Positions 42,036-50,862 of a stretch of DNA of 64,000 nucleotides are shown in pieces. Position 1 is the stretch's first letter, and each line of letters opens with the position of its first letter. Origin of the DNA: Streptomyces toyocaensis (GTDB lineage Bacteria; Actinomycetota; Actinomycetes; Streptomycetales; Streptomycetaceae); the NCBI RefSeq assembly GCF_000725125.1, contig NZ_JFCB01000014.1, positions 62,001-126,000 on the forward strand. The letters run 5' to 3'. The position numbers and the translations under genes were made by a program. A model generated the notes under the pieces. The model was not told the origin of the DNA. It saw only the letters and a list, made by a program, of their open reading frames with translations, and did not search any database.

Positions 42036-44414
42036 TCACGCGTTCCAGCTCCACTCCGCCACCTCGGGCAGGTCGGTGCCGTACTCGCGGATCCAGGCGT
42101 GGTGCCGGCTGCGCGCGTCGGCCATCCGCTGCCGCACGGCGGCGGCCCGCACGGCCAGGCCCGGGACACGGTCGATGACGTCCATGACCAGCCGGTAGCG
42201 GTCCAGGTCGTTGCGGACGACCATGTCGAACGGTGTCGTCGTGGTGCCGGACTCCTTGTAGCCGCGCACGTGCAGGTGCGGGTGGCCGTTGCGGCGGTAG
42301 GCGAGGCGGTGGATCAGCCACGGATAGCCGTGGTAGGCGAAGATCACCGGCTTGTCGGCGGTGAACAGGCCGTCGTACTCGAAGTCGGTCATACCGTGCG
42401 GGTGCTCCCCGTGGGGCAGCAGCCGGGCGATGTCGACGACGTTCACCACGCGGACCGCCAGCTCGGGCAGGTGACGGCGCAGCAGCTGCGCCGCGGCCAG
42501 CACCTCCTGGGTCGGCACGTCACCGGCGCAGCCGAGCACCACGTCGGGTTCACCGCCGTTCTCGGTGCCGGCCCACTCCCATATCCCGGCACCCCGTGCG
42601 CAGTGCACGCGCGCCTCGTCCATCGACAGCCAGTCGTGGCAGGGCTGCTTCCCGGCCACGATCACGTTGACGTAGTCGCGGCTGCGCAGGGCGTGGTCCG
42701 CCACGGACAGCAGGGTGTTGGCGTCCGGCGGGAGGTAGACCCGTACGACGTCGGTGCTCTTGTTGAGCACGTGGTCGACGAAGCCGGGGTCCTGGTGGGA
42801 GAAGCCGTTGTGGTCCTGGCGCCAGACGTGCGAGGTGAGCAGGTAGTTGAGCGAGGCGACGGGCGCCCGCCAGGACAGCTCGCGCGAGGTCCTGAGCCAC
42901 TTGATGTGCTGGTTGACCATCGAGTCGACGATGTGCACGAACGCCTCGTAGCAGGAGAACAGTCCGTGCCTGCCGGTGAGAAGGTATCCCTCGAGCCAGC
43001 CCTGGCAGAGGTGTTCGGAGAGGATCTCCATCACCCTGCCGTGCCGGTCGAGATGTTCGTCGAGGTCGAGGACGGCGGCCTGCCAGGCCTTGCCGGTGGC
43101 ATCGTAGACGGCCCCCAGCCGGTTGGAGGCGGTCTCGTCGGGGCCCACGAGCCGGAAGTCCCGTCGGTCCGCGGTGTCCCGCATGATCCGTTCGAGGAGG
43201 TCGCCGAGAACCCGGGTGGGCTCGTGGAGGGTGGTGCCGGGCTTGTCGACGGGCACGGCGAAGTCGTCGAGCGAGGGCATGGGGAGTTCGCGCAGCAGCA
43301 GTCCGCCGTTGGCACGCGGGGTGGAGCCGAGGCGACGGGCGCCCTCGGGAACACAGGCGAGCACGTCGGCGACGGGCCGGCCGGAGTCGTCGAACAGCTC
43401 TTCGGGCCGGTACGACTTCAGCCACGCTTCCAGTTGCCGCAGGTGCCCGGGGTTGTCACGGACACCGGAGAGCGGCACCTGGTGGGCGCGCCAGGTGCCC
43501 TCGACGGGCTTTCCGTCCACCTCGGCGGGGCCGGTCCAGCCCTTCGGGGTGCGCAGCACGATCACCGGCCAGCGCACCCGCTCGGTGGCGCCGTCGTCGC
43601 GGGCGGCGCGCTGGGCCTCGGTGATGCGGTCCAGGGCGGTGTCCATGGCCCGCGCCAGCGCGCGGTGAACGACGGCCGGGTCGTCGCCGCTCACGTGGAG
43701 GGGTTCGTGGCCGTAGCCGCGCAGCAGCGCGTCGAGTTCGGGTTCGGGCAGGCGGGCCAGGACGGTCGGGTTGGCGATCTTGTATCCGTTGAGGTGCAGG
43801 ATCGGCAGGACGGCACCGTCGTGGACCGGGTCGAGGAGCTTGTTGGAGTGCCAGGACGCGGCCAGCGGCCCGGTCTCCGCCTCCCCGTCACCGATCACGC
43901 AGGCGACGAGCAGTCCGGGGTTGTCCAGGGCGGCGCCGTAGGCGTGGGCGAGGGAGTAGCCGAGCTCGCCGCCCTCGTGGATGGAGCCGGGCACATCGGG
44001 CGCGACGTGGCTGGGCACGCCACCGGGGAACGAGAACTGCCGGAACAGCCGTCCCATGCCCTCCGCGTCACGGCCGACGTCCGGGTAGGTCTCGCTGTAG
44101 CTGCCTTCCAGCCAGGAGTTGGCCAGCACGGAGGGGCCGCCGTGGCCGGGCCCCCAGACGCACAGCGCGTCCAGTCCACGGGCCGAGATCGCCCGGTTGA
44201 GGTGGGTGTACACCAGGTTCAGTCCGGGTGAGGTGCCCCAGTGACCGAGCAGCCGGGGCTTGATGTGCTCGGGCCGCAGGGGCTCGGTGAGCAGCGGGTT
44301 GGCGAGCAGGTAGATCTGTCCCGCCGCAAGGTAGTTGGCCGCCCGCCAGTGGGCGTCCAGGGTGCGCAGTTCCTCGTCGCTCAGTACGGTCCGGGTGTCC
44401 TGGTCCTCAGGCAT
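42036..44414 (-). CDS. xfp: Phosphoketolase (xylulose-5-P/fructose-6-P)
   Basis: A 792-residue TPP enzyme that splits xylulose 5-phosphate or fructose 6-phosphate to acetyl phosphate. Family marks: GHWGTSPGLNLVYTHLNRAI, GPGHGGPSVLANSWLEGSYS, the TPP site GDGEAETGPLAASWHSNK, and ENGFSHQDPG-like NGFSHQDPGFVDHVLN. The length is normal. ATG 44414 begins MPEDQDTRTVLSDEELR. It gives acetyl-P without net ATP use and is often linked to low oxygen; the adjacent universal stress gene with DevR-like boxes supports such a setting (inference). Confidence 0.95.
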   Translation of the reverse strand: MPEDQDTRTVLSDEELRTLDAHWRAANYLAAGQIYLLANPLLTEPLRPEHIKPRLLGHWGTSPGLNLVYTHLNRAISARGLDALCVWGPGHGGPSVLANSWLEGSYSETYPDVGRDAEGMGRLFRQFSFPGGVPSHVAPDVPGSIHEGGELGYSLAHAYGAALDNPGLLVACVIGDGEAETGPLAASWHSNKLLDPVHDGAVLPILHLNGYKIANPTVLARLPEPELDALLRGYGHEPLHVSGDDPAVVHRALARAMDTALDRITEAQRAARDDGATERVRWPVIVLRTPKGWTGPAEVDGKPVEGTWRAHQVPLSGVRDNPGHLRQLEAWLKSYRPEELFDDSGRPVADVLACVPEGARRLGSTPRANGGLLLRELPMPSLDDFAVPVDKPGTTLHEPTRVLGDLLERIMRDTADRRDFRLVGPDETASNRLGAVYDATGKAWQAAVLDLDEHLDRHGRVMEILSEHLCQGWLEGYLLTGRHGLFSCYEAFVHIVDSMVNQHIKWLRTSRELSWRAPVASLNYLLTSHVWRQDHNGFSHQDPGFVDHVLNKSTDVVRVYLPPDANTLLSVADHALRSRDYVNVIVAGKQPCHDWLSMDEARVHCARGAGIWEWAGTENGGEPDVVLGCAGDVPTQEVLAAAQLLRRHLPELAVRVVNVVDIARLLPHGEHPHGMTDFEYDGLFTADKPVIFAYHGYPWLIHRLAYRRNGHPHLHVRGYKESGTTTTPFDMVVRNDLDRYRLVMDVIDRVPGLAVRAAAVRQRMADARSRHHAWIREYGTDLPEVAEWSWNA

Positions 44415-44621
44415 GGATGACTCCGTCGAGTGGTCGGCCCGGGTGGGCCGGGCGGTGTCGGCGGGCGGAGGGGCCGAGGGCGGCGCTCCGTGCGGGTTCG
44501 GGAGCGGGGTACCAGTTTCCCGGGCTTCGATGCCCCTCGCGCGGCCGGACGGCGCCATGTGGCGCAATGCGCGCGCCGGTACGTGGCGTGGCGGAACTCG
44601 GCACCCGTCGCGAGCGGGCTC

Positions 44622-44644
44622 GGGCCGGCCCGAGGGGCCGGCCC
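44622..44644 (-). terminator. Hairpin downstream of the universal stress gene
   Basis: Two copies of the self-complementary GGGCCGGCCC (44622-44631 and 44635-44644) can pair into a 10-bp stem with a 3-nt loop. It lies 14 nt past the stop of the universal stress gene on its strand, so that gene and the phosphoketolase gene probably have separate transcripts. The 243 nt gap otherwise shows nothing clear. Confidence 0.6.
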
Positions 44645-44657
44645 GCTTTCGTCGCCC

Positions 44658-45563
44658 TCAGTCGTGTGCGACGACGGCGACCGGTGCGGTGCCGTGGTGC
44701 ATGACCGCGTGCGCGACGGAACCGATGTGCGCGCCGAGCGGGTTGCGGCGGGCCCGCCGTCCCACGACCACGAGCGAGGACTCCGCGGAGGCCTCGACCA
44801 GGCGGATGGACGGGCTGCCGCCGAAGGACTCCTCGACGACCTCCACCTGCGGGAACTTCTCACGCCAGGGGGCGAGCACCTGGGTCAGCTTGCCGGCTTC
44901 CTCCTGGGACACGTCGTGGTAGGCCTCCGGGGCGGCCGCGAGGCCGTAGACGTAGTACGGGGGCAGCGCCCAGCCGTGGACGACCCGCAAGGTGGTGGCC
45001 CGCCGCGCCGCCTCCGCGAAGGCGAACTCGATGACCGACGCGTGGGGCCGGTCCGCGTCCAGGCCGAGGAGCACGGGCCGGTAGTGCGTGGCGGCGGACG
45101 GGATGCCGGCGGGGTCCGGTTCGTGCTCGTCGGCGGCCTGCGCGCCGGCCCGGACGAGGACCACGGGCTGCTCGGCGTGGGCGACGACGACGAATCCGAC
45201 CGAGCCCACCAGGAACCCGCCGAGGCCGCCGAGGCCCCGGGAGCCGAGCACCAGCAGTTCGGCGTCCTCCGCCGCTTCGGTCAGCACCTCGTACGGCATG
45301 CCGTCGATCCGCTCGTGGGTGACCTGGACACCGGGGTGGCGCAGGCGCAGGCCCTCGGCGGTCCTGCGCAGCATCTGCTCGCTCCAGTCCACCCGCGAAC
45401 CGGCCGCCTGCGGCGAGGGCTCGGCCACGGGCCCCGGGTCGGGCCGCCGGACGTGGAGCAGCCTCAGCGGCAGATCGCGTAGCACCGCTTCACGGGCCGC
45501 CCACTCGGCGGCGGCCCTGCTCTCGGCGGAGCCGTCGAGTCCGACTGTGATGGTGCGGGTCAT
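44658..45563 (-). CDS. Tandem universal stress protein (two Usp domains)
   Basis: A 301-residue protein of two Usp domains (about 1-145 and 160-301). Domain 1 has TITVGLDGSAESRAAAEWAA and the ATP-binding type G-x2-G-x9-G-S motif in GLGGLGGFLVGSVG. Domain 2 has PVLLGLDADRPHASVIEFAF and a less regular RRNPLGAHIGSVAHAVMHHG. ATG 45563 has an excellent CCAGGAGGT ribosome site. The layout beside a phosphoketolase, with DevR/OsdR-like repeats upstream, suggests hypoxia or dormancy control. Confidence 0.93.
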   Translation of the reverse strand: MTRTITVGLDGSAESRAAAEWAAREAVLRDLPLRLLHVRRPDPGPVAEPSPQAAGSRVDWSEQMLRRTAEGLRLRHPGVQVTHERIDGMPYEVLTEAAEDAELLVLGSRGLGGLGGFLVGSVGFVVVAHAEQPVVLVRAGAQAADEHEPDPAGIPSAATHYRPVLLGLDADRPHASVIEFAFAEAARRATTLRVVHGWALPPYYVYGLAAAPEAYHDVSQEEAGKLTQVLAPWREKFPQVEVVEESFGGSPSIRLVEASAESSLVVVGRRARRNPLGAHIGSVAHAVMHHGTAPVAVVAHD

Positions 45564-45606
45564 GGTGGGGACCTCCTGGTGTCTGGTGATCACCACGAGT
45601 GTCGCC

Positions 45607-45641
45607 CGGACGCCGGTCCCCGCAACAGGGCCGCAGGTCCC
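45607..45641 (-). promoter_or_regulatory. Pair of DevR/OsdR-like boxes upstream of the universal stress gene
   Basis: On the minus strand, GGGACCTGCGGCCC (45641-45628) and GGGACCGGCGTCCG (45620-45607) recall the DosR/DevR dormancy box GGGACTTTAGTCCC, matching 10 and 9 of 14 positions. Their starts are 21 nt apart, two DNA turns. They lie 44-78 nt upstream of the universal stress ATG. Confidence 0.45.
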
Positions 45642-45763
45642 GGCCCGACGCCGAAAGGCCCGCGAGGAAACGAGAGGAAACGAGAGGAGGCCGGAGCGGC
45701 CGGAGGGGGCGGCGGGGTCGACGCGGGCCGGAAACCCCGCTCCACCGCGCAGGAGTGAGGCGG

Positions 45764-46216
45764 TCAGCCGTGCGGACGCAGGGTCCACACCACGGTCATC
45801 TCGCCGGCGACCGCGCCGTCCTCGCGGTGGATGGCGATCGAGACGGGGAACTCGGGCCGGCGGCCCGCGTCCAGTTCGGCCACGACCTCGGCGGCCGGGC
45901 GGCCGAGGGTGGCGGTGGCGGTGACCGGGCCCATCGCCGGCTTCCGGTAGGCGATGTCCGCGCGGACGGCCAGCGGCACGGCGCGGGGCAGCTGGTCCCC
46001 GAACGCGGAGAGCACGATCGCGCCGCTCGCGGACTCGCCGAGGGTGAACAGGGCGCCGGCGTGCGGGCCGCCCACGTGGTTGTGGTAGTCGCCCTGGTCC
46101 GGAAGGGCCACCACGGCACGCTCGGGCGTGGTCTCCAGGAACCGCAGGTTGAGGGTACGGGCCATGGGCACCGTGGCGGCGAGCATCTCGCCGACGGACA
46201 TCCGGTCTGCGCTCAT
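45764..46216 (-). CDS. Hotdog-fold thioesterase-like protein (DUF4442/PaaI type)
   Basis: A 150-residue hotdog protein. The helix-strand pattern HNHVGGPHAGALFTLGESAS is typical of the thioesterase active-site helix region, followed by AIAYRKPA-like ADIAYRKPAMGPVTATATLG. It probably hydrolyses a CoA thioester. ATG 46216 lies 6 nt after a -10-like TAACGT on its strand, so it may be leaderless. Divergent from the membrane protein gene at 46335. Confidence 0.8.
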   Translation of the reverse strand: MSADRMSVGEMLAATVPMARTLNLRFLETTPERAVVALPDQGDYHNHVGGPHAGALFTLGESASGAIVLSAFGDQLPRAVPLAVRADIAYRKPAMGPVTATATLGRPAAEVVAELDAGRRPEFPVSIAIHREDGAVAGEMTVVWTLRPHG

Positions 46217-46334
46217 GACCGCACGTTACCCATGAGTAGTACGGGGCCCTCCCGGTGGCCGCGCCGGAGTTGCTACGTCCCTGTCAAAGGGCGGTGACCC
46301 AATCGTGTCCCGGGCGCGGCTAGGGTTGCTGCCC

Positions 46335-47342
46335 ATGTGGCCAGGACAGCAGCCGCCCGGGGGCGAGCAGAACCCGCAGTCGAACAATCCGTACCAGCAG
46401 CCGGGATACCAACAGCCGAATCCGTACCAGCAGCCCGGCTACCAGCAGCCGAACCCGTACCAGCAGCCGCAGTGGAGCGATTCGTCCACGGTCGGCACGC
46501 CCCAGCCGCCGCAGGGCGGGGGCGGCGGGAACCGGACCAAGCTGGTGGCCGTCGTGGCGGCGACGGCCGTGGTGGTGGCGGCGGGCGTCACCGGGTTCCT
46601 GGTGCTCGGCGGTGACAAGGACGACGAGGCCGACGGCAAGAAGGACGCCAAGCCAAGCGCGACCGCCTCCAAGGACACCTCCGCGGAGCCGAGCGCCTCC
46701 GCCTCGGGAAACAACCCGCGGGGCGGGGACGGGGAGAAGGCGACCATTCCGGGCTGGCAGGTCGTGGTCAACACACGCTTCGGCACCAAGTTCGACGTCC
46801 CCGGCGACTGGGAGATCGAGACGCCGGGCACCAGCGTGGGCTTCGAGTGGGAGGAGAAGGACGGTGAGATGGGCCGGACCACCGTCACCGCCCCGGCGTA
46901 CCTGAAGTCCAAGTGGTGCACCAGCGACGACGAGAAGGACGGCCGCGAGGAGGACACCGCCCTCGCCACCGCAGGAACGCGCGGTGAGAACGGCGCCAAG
47001 ACCACCAAGGAGGCGGCCGAGACCCGGGTGCCGTGGTGGATCTTCGGCGGCTACACACAGCCCGACAAGAAGAGCGTGAAGTTCGACGCGCCGAAGGCGT
47101 ACACCACGACGTCGGGCATCAAGGGCCACGTGGCGACGGCGCACTCGGAGAACACGCCGCAGAAGGGCAAGTGCGACAGCGAGGGCAAGGCGATCACCTT
47201 CGCGTTCAAGAACGGCGCCGGTGACTTCGTCACCTGGAACCTGTACGGGGCCGCGAAGGTCGACGAGGAGATCCCGGAGGCGACCGTGCAGAAGATCCTC
47301 AGCACGGTGCGCCTGACCGAGGAGGCACCGACGGGGTCGTAG
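46335..47342 (+). CDS. Membrane-anchored protein with Pro/Gln repeats and extracytoplasmic domain
   Basis: A 335-residue protein. The cytoplasmic N-terminus (residues 1-65) is Pro/Gln/Tyr-rich with an 11-residue repeat NPYQQPGYQQP; one membrane span (LVAVVAATAVVVAAGVTGFL, about 75-94) follows; then an Asp/Lys/Ser linker and an extracytoplasmic domain of about 200 residues with two conserved Cys (SKWCTSD, GKCDSEGKAITF). It resembles Streptomyces proteins annotated only as hypothetical membrane proteins. TAGGGT (46321-46326) lies 8 nt before the ATG, so the mRNA is probably leaderless. Confidence 0.8.
   Translation: MWPGQQPPGGEQNPQSNNPYQQPGYQQPNPYQQPGYQQPNPYQQPQWSDSSTVGTPQPPQGGGGGNRTKLVAVVAATAVVVAAGVTGFLVLGGDKDDEADGKKDAKPSATASKDTSAEPSASASGNNPRGGDGEKATIPGWQVVVNTRFGTKFDVPGDWEIETPGTSVGFEWEEKDGEMGRTTVTAPAYLKSKWCTSDDEKDGREEDTALATAGTRGENGAKTTKEAAETRVPWWIFGGYTQPDKKSVKFDAPKAYTTTSGIKGHVATAHSENTPQKGKCDSEGKAITFAFKNGAGDFVTWNLYGAAKVDEEIPEATVQKILSTVRLTEEAPTGS
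46387..46473 (+). repeat. 33-nt coding repeats
   Basis: Two full 33-nt units (46387-46419, 46420-46452) and a partial third (46453-46473) encode NPYQQPGYQQP, NPYQQPGYQQP and NPYQQPQ. Most differences between units are synonymous, so the peptide repeat is under selection. Confidence 0.85.
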
Positions 47343-47349
47343 CAGGCAG

Positions 47350-47383
47350 GGGGGCCGGCAATCCATTTGGCAAGTCGGCCCCC
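47350..47383 (+). terminator. Hairpin downstream of the repeat-bearing membrane protein gene
   Basis: GGGGGCCG (47350-47357) and CGGCCCCC (47376-47383) form an 8-bp stem with an 18-nt loop. It lies 7 nt past the stop and 20 nt before the start of the MFS gene. The long loop makes it a modest terminator. Confidence 0.5.
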
Positions 47384-47402
47384 GCCCGTGGATAGTCACG
47401 GG

Positions 47403-48704
47403 GTGCCGACCTCCGCCCTCCGTCGCCGTCCCGTCTGGGCCGACCGCAACTACTCCCTGCTGACCGCCGCCGCCGTGGTGACCAACCTGGGCAGTCATGG
47501 CGCGCTGATCGCCGCCGCGTTCGCCGTGCTGGGCACGGGCGGCGACGGCGGCGACGTGGGTCTGGTCGCCGCCGCCCGCACCCTGCCGCTGGTGCTGTTC
47601 CTGCTGATCGGCGGTGCCGTCGCGGACCGGCTGCCGCGGCACCGGGTGATGGTCGCGGCCAACGTCCTGAACTGTGTCTCGCAGGCCGCGTTCGCGGCGC
47701 TCGTGCTGGGGGGCGAGGCACGGCTGTGGCAGATGATGCTCCTCAGCGCGCTCGGCGGCACCGGTCAGGCGTTCTTCAACCCGGCCGCCGAGGGCATGCT
47801 GCTGTCCTCGGTCGACGGCGAACAGGCCGGCCGGGCGTTCGCCGTGTTCCGCATGGCGATGCACGGGGCGACCCTCGGCGGTGCCGCGCTCGGCGGCGCG
47901 ATGGTCGCCGCGATCGGACCCGGCTGGGTGCTGGCGGCGGACGCGGCGGCCTTCGCGGTCGCGGCGGCACTGCGGGCGTTCCTCGACGTGAAGCACATAC
48001 CACCGCGCGCTCAGGGGAACGGCCTGCTCTCCGACTTGAGGGACGGCTGGCGGGAGTTCGCCGGCCGGCCGTGGCTGTGGGGCATCGTCGTGCAGTTCTC
48101 GGTCGCCAACGCGGTCGTCGGCGCCGCCGACGCGGTCTACGGGCCGCTCGTCGCCCGCGACCACCTGGGCGGTGCCGCGCCGTGGGGCGTGGCGCTGGCC
48201 TTCTTCGGCGGGGGCACGGTCGTCGGCGCGCTGCTGATGACCCGCTGGCAGCCGCGGCGTCTGCTGCTGGTCGGCACCCTGTGCGTGTTCCCGTTGGCCC
48301 TGCCGTCAGCGGCGCTGGCCGTTCCGGTGCCGGCCGGGGTGCTGTGCGCGGTGATGTTCGTGACCGGCGTGTCCGTGGAGGTGTTCGGCGTGTCCTGGAT
48401 GACCGCGCTGCACCAGGAGATCCCGGAGGAGAAGCTGTCCCGGGTCTCCGCCTACGACTGGTTCGGCTCGGTCGCGCTGGTGCCGGCGGCGATGGCGCTG
48501 GCGGGCCCGGCGGAGACCGCGTTCGGCCGCCCGGAGGCACTGTGGGGCTGCGCCGCGCTGGTCGTGGTCGTCACGGCGGCGGTCCTGTGCGTCCCGGACG
48601 TGCGCGACCTGCGCCGCCGTTCCCGCCACGTCACCGGCACGGTTCCCGCGCCGGCCGGTGCCGGGAGCCGTACCGGTGACCTCGGGACGGTGCCGCGGGA
48701 CTGA
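47403..48704 (+). CDS. MFS transporter (EntS-like, MFS_3)
   Basis: A 433-residue major facilitator protein with 12 hydrophobic segments. It has LLIGGAVADRLPRHRVMVAA (motif A of the EntS/MFS_3 branch) and NVLNCVSQAAFAALVLG. The GTG at 47403 begins VPTSALRRRPVWADRNY; TAGTCA lies 4 nt upstream, so the start may be close to leaderless. Family members export siderophores or small drugs, but no such gene is nearby. It converges on the methyltransferase-like gene. Confidence 0.88.
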   Translation: MPTSALRRRPVWADRNYSLLTAAAVVTNLGSHGALIAAAFAVLGTGGDGGDVGLVAAARTLPLVLFLLIGGAVADRLPRHRVMVAANVLNCVSQAAFAALVLGGEARLWQMMLLSALGGTGQAFFNPAAEGMLLSSVDGEQAGRAFAVFRMAMHGATLGGAALGGAMVAAIGPGWVLAADAAAFAVAAALRAFLDVKHIPPRAQGNGLLSDLRDGWREFAGRPWLWGIVVQFSVANAVVGAADAVYGPLVARDHLGGAAPWGVALAFFGGGTVVGALLMTRWQPRRLLLVGTLCVFPLALPSAALAVPVPAGVLCAVMFVTGVSVEVFGVSWMTALHQEIPEEKLSRVSAYDWFGSVALVPAAMALAGPAETAFGRPEALWGCAALVVVVTAAVLCVPDVRDLRRRSRHVTGTVPAPAGAGSRTGDLGTVPRD

Positions 48705-48751
48705 GCCGCGGTACGTTCCGCCGCAACCGCCGTGCCGGCGCGGGCCGTGGG

Positions 48752-49597
48752 TCAGCCGATGCCGAACGCCCCCGCGGGCGGCTCCGGTGAGGGCACGGCG
48801 TCCTCGTCCCGCACCGGGCGCGCGCCGCCCGTGAAGTCCCGCAGCGCCGGGCCGTGTTCCACCCGGGCCGGGAAGGCGTCGGCGGCGGTGGCGCGGGACA
48901 GCCGCGTGATGTCCAGGGGGCGGTGGGCGGCGGCCAGCACCGCGTTGCCGAACCGGCGGCCGCGCAGCACCCCGGGCTCGGCGATCAGCGCCAGTTCCCC
49001 GAACCGCGTGGCGAGGGTGGCGAGCTGGGACCGCAGGAAGGCGAACGGGGCCGCGTCGGCGAGGTTGGCCAGGTAGACCCCGTCGGACCGCAGGACGCGC
49101 GCGGCCTCGCGGACGTAGCCGACGGAAGTCAGGTGCGCCGGCACCCGGGAGCCACCGAAGACGTCGGCGACCAGGACGTCCGCGCTGTCGTCGGGGGCCG
49201 CCTCGAGCCACGCCCGGGCGTCCGCCGCGTGCAGGGTGACATCGGCCCCAGCGGGGAGCGGCAGGTGCTCGGCGACCAGTTCCAGCAGCCCCCCGTCGAA
49301 CTCCACGACGTGCTGCCGGGAGCCCGGCCGGGTGGCGGCCAGGTAGCGGGGCAGGGTCAGCGCGCCGCCGCCGAGGTGCAGGGCGTCCAGCGGGGCGCCC
49401 GGTTCGGCGAGGACGTCCAGCAGGTGCCCGAGCCGCCGGGCGTACTCGAACTCCAGGTGCGTCGGCTCCTCCAGGTCGACGTACGACTGCGGTGCCCCGT
49501 CGACGGTCAGCAGCCAGGCCCGCTCCCGGTCCACGTCCGGCATGAGCTTGGCGGTGCCGCGGTCGGTGACGCGGCTGACGGGTACGGCTTCGTTCAC
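48752..49597 (-). CDS. Spermidine-synthase-like methyltransferase-fold protein
   Basis: A 281-residue protein of the spermidine/spermine synthase fold. After a strand region (SYVDLEEPTHLEFEYARRLG) comes the glycine motif ALHLGGGALTLPRYLAATRP, an acidic residue in VVEFDGGLLELVAEHL, then ADVLVADVFGGSRVPAHLTS. The canonical propylamine-transfer Asp pair is not evident, so a different substrate is likely. It lies downstream of tuf3, separated by a strong terminator. Confidence 0.82.
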   Translation of the reverse strand: MNEAVPVSRVTDRGTAKLMPDVDRERAWLLTVDGAPQSYVDLEEPTHLEFEYARRLGHLLDVLAEPGAPLDALHLGGGALTLPRYLAATRPGSRQHVVEFDGGLLELVAEHLPLPAGADVTLHAADARAWLEAAPDDSADVLVADVFGGSRVPAHLTSVGYVREAARVLRSDGVYLANLADAAPFAFLRSQLATLATRFGELALIAEPGVLRGRRFGNAVLAAAHRPLDITRLSRATAADAFPARVEHGPALRDFTGGARPVRDEDAVPSPEPPAGAFGIG

Positions 49598-49631
49598 CCC
49601 CTCATTGTGCGGGTGGGCCGGTGCCTCCGGG

Positions 49632-49677
49632 GCGCGGGGGACCGCCGGCCGCCGGGCCGGCCGGCGGTCCCCCGCGC
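49632..49677 (-). terminator. Strong hairpin terminator downstream of tuf3
   Basis: A perfect 19-bp inverted repeat: GCGCGGGGGACCGCCGGCC (49632-49650) and GGCCGGCGGTCCCCCGCGC (49659-49677) with an 8-nt loop. It lies 15 nt past the tuf3 stop on its strand. Confidence 0.88.
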
Positions 49678-49692
49678 GGGCGGACGCCGTCC

Positions 49693-50862
49693 CTATCCGA
49701 CGGCGGTCACGGTCCCCGCCCCCACGGTGCGGCCGCCCTCGCGGACGGCGAAGCCGAGCCCGGGCTCCAGCGGCACCTCGCGCCCCAGCTCCACGGTCAG
49801 GGTGACCGTGTCCCCGGGCAGGGCGACCGCCGCATCGCCGAGGTCGACGTCGCCCACCACGTCCGCCGTGCGGATGTAGAACTGCGGCCGGTACCCGGTC
49901 GACACGGGTGTCGTCCGGCCGCCCTCACGGGCGGACAGCACGTACACCCGCGCCGTGAACCGTCGGCTCGGCACCACGCTGCCCGGCGCGGCCACCACGT
50001 GCCCGCGCCGTACCGCGTCGCGCGGCACCCCGCGCAGCAGCAGTGCCACGTTGTCCCCCGCCTGCGCCTCCTGCATGGGCTTGCCGAAGGTCTCCAGACC
50101 GGTCACCACGGTCTCCACGCCGGCGCCGAGCACCTCGACCCGGTCGCCGACGCGGACCGTGCCGCGCTCCACCGCACCGGTCACGACGGTTCCCCGGCCG
50201 GTGATCGTGAGCACGTTCTCCACCGGCAGCAGGAACGGCGCGTCCAGGTACCGCTCGGGCATGGGCACGTATGTGTCCACCGCGTCGAGCAGTGCGTCGA
50301 TCGACGCCGTCCAGCGCGGGTCGCCCTCGAGCGCCTTCAGTCCGGACACCCGTACGACGGGGACCGACTCACCGCCGTAGCCGTGCGCGGAGAGCAGGTC
50401 GCGGACCTCCAGCTCGACCAGGTCGGTCAGCTCCTCGTCCCCCGCGTCGGCCTTGTTGAGGGCGACGACGATGTGGTCGACGCCCACCTGGCGGGCGAGC
50501 AGGACGTGCTCGGCGGTCTGCGGCATGATCCCGTCCAGCGCGGAGACGACGAGGATCGCCCCGTCGAGCTGCGCGGCACCGGTGACCATGTTCTTGACGT
50601 AGTCGGCGTGACCGGGCATGTCGACGTGCGCGTAGTGCCGGGTGTCGGTCTCGTACTCGACGTGCGCGATGTTGATGGTGATGCCGCGGGCGGCCTCCTC
50701 CGGGGCCCGGTCGATGCGGTCGAACGGCACGTAGCCGGCGGAGCCGCGCTCGGCGAGGACCTTGGTGATGGCGGCGGTCAGGGTGGTCTTGCCGTGGTCG
50801 ACGTGGCCCATCGTGCCGATGTTCAGATGCGGTTTGGTGCGGACGTACGCCGTCTTGGACAT
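49693..50862 (-). CDS. tuf3: Elongation factor Tu, divergent second-copy type
   Basis: A 389-residue EF-Tu, which brings aminoacyl-tRNA to the ribosome with GTP. G1 is GHVDHGKTTLTAAI, the switch region RGITINIAHVEY, G3 DMPGHADYVKNM, G4 NKADAG and G5 SGLKALEG (SALKALEG in main EF-Tus). It is slightly shorter than the major EF-Tu (about 397). Its isolation from rpsL-rpsG-fusA and its divergence identify the Streptomyces tuf3 type, which is recalled to be expressed under amino-acid starvation. ATG 50862 has GAGGTACC before it. Domains 2 and 3 look intact. Confidence 0.93.
   Translation of the reverse strand: MSKTAYVRTKPHLNIGTMGHVDHGKTTLTAAITKVLAERGSAGYVPFDRIDRAPEEAARGITINIAHVEYETDTRHYAHVDMPGHADYVKNMVTGAAQLDGAILVVSALDGIMPQTAEHVLLARQVGVDHIVVALNKADAGDEELTDLVELEVRDLLSAHGYGGESVPVVRVSGLKALEGDPRWTASIDALLDAVDTYVPMPERYLDAPFLLPVENVLTITGRGTVVTGAVERGTVRVGDRVEVLGAGVETVVTGLETFGKPMQEAQAGDNVALLLRGVPRDAVRRGHVVAAPGSVVPSRRFTARVYVLSAREGGRTTPVSTGYRPQFYIRTADVVGDVDLGDAAVALPGDTVTLTVELGREVPLEPGLGFAVREGGRTVGAGTVTAVG

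Noticed and set aside
42099..44231. 710-codon plus-strand open frame opposite the phosphoketolase gene
   Set aside because: Its composition is the mirror of xfp codon bias, with no recognisable domain and no ribosome site; the minus-strand protein is a clear full-length enzyme.
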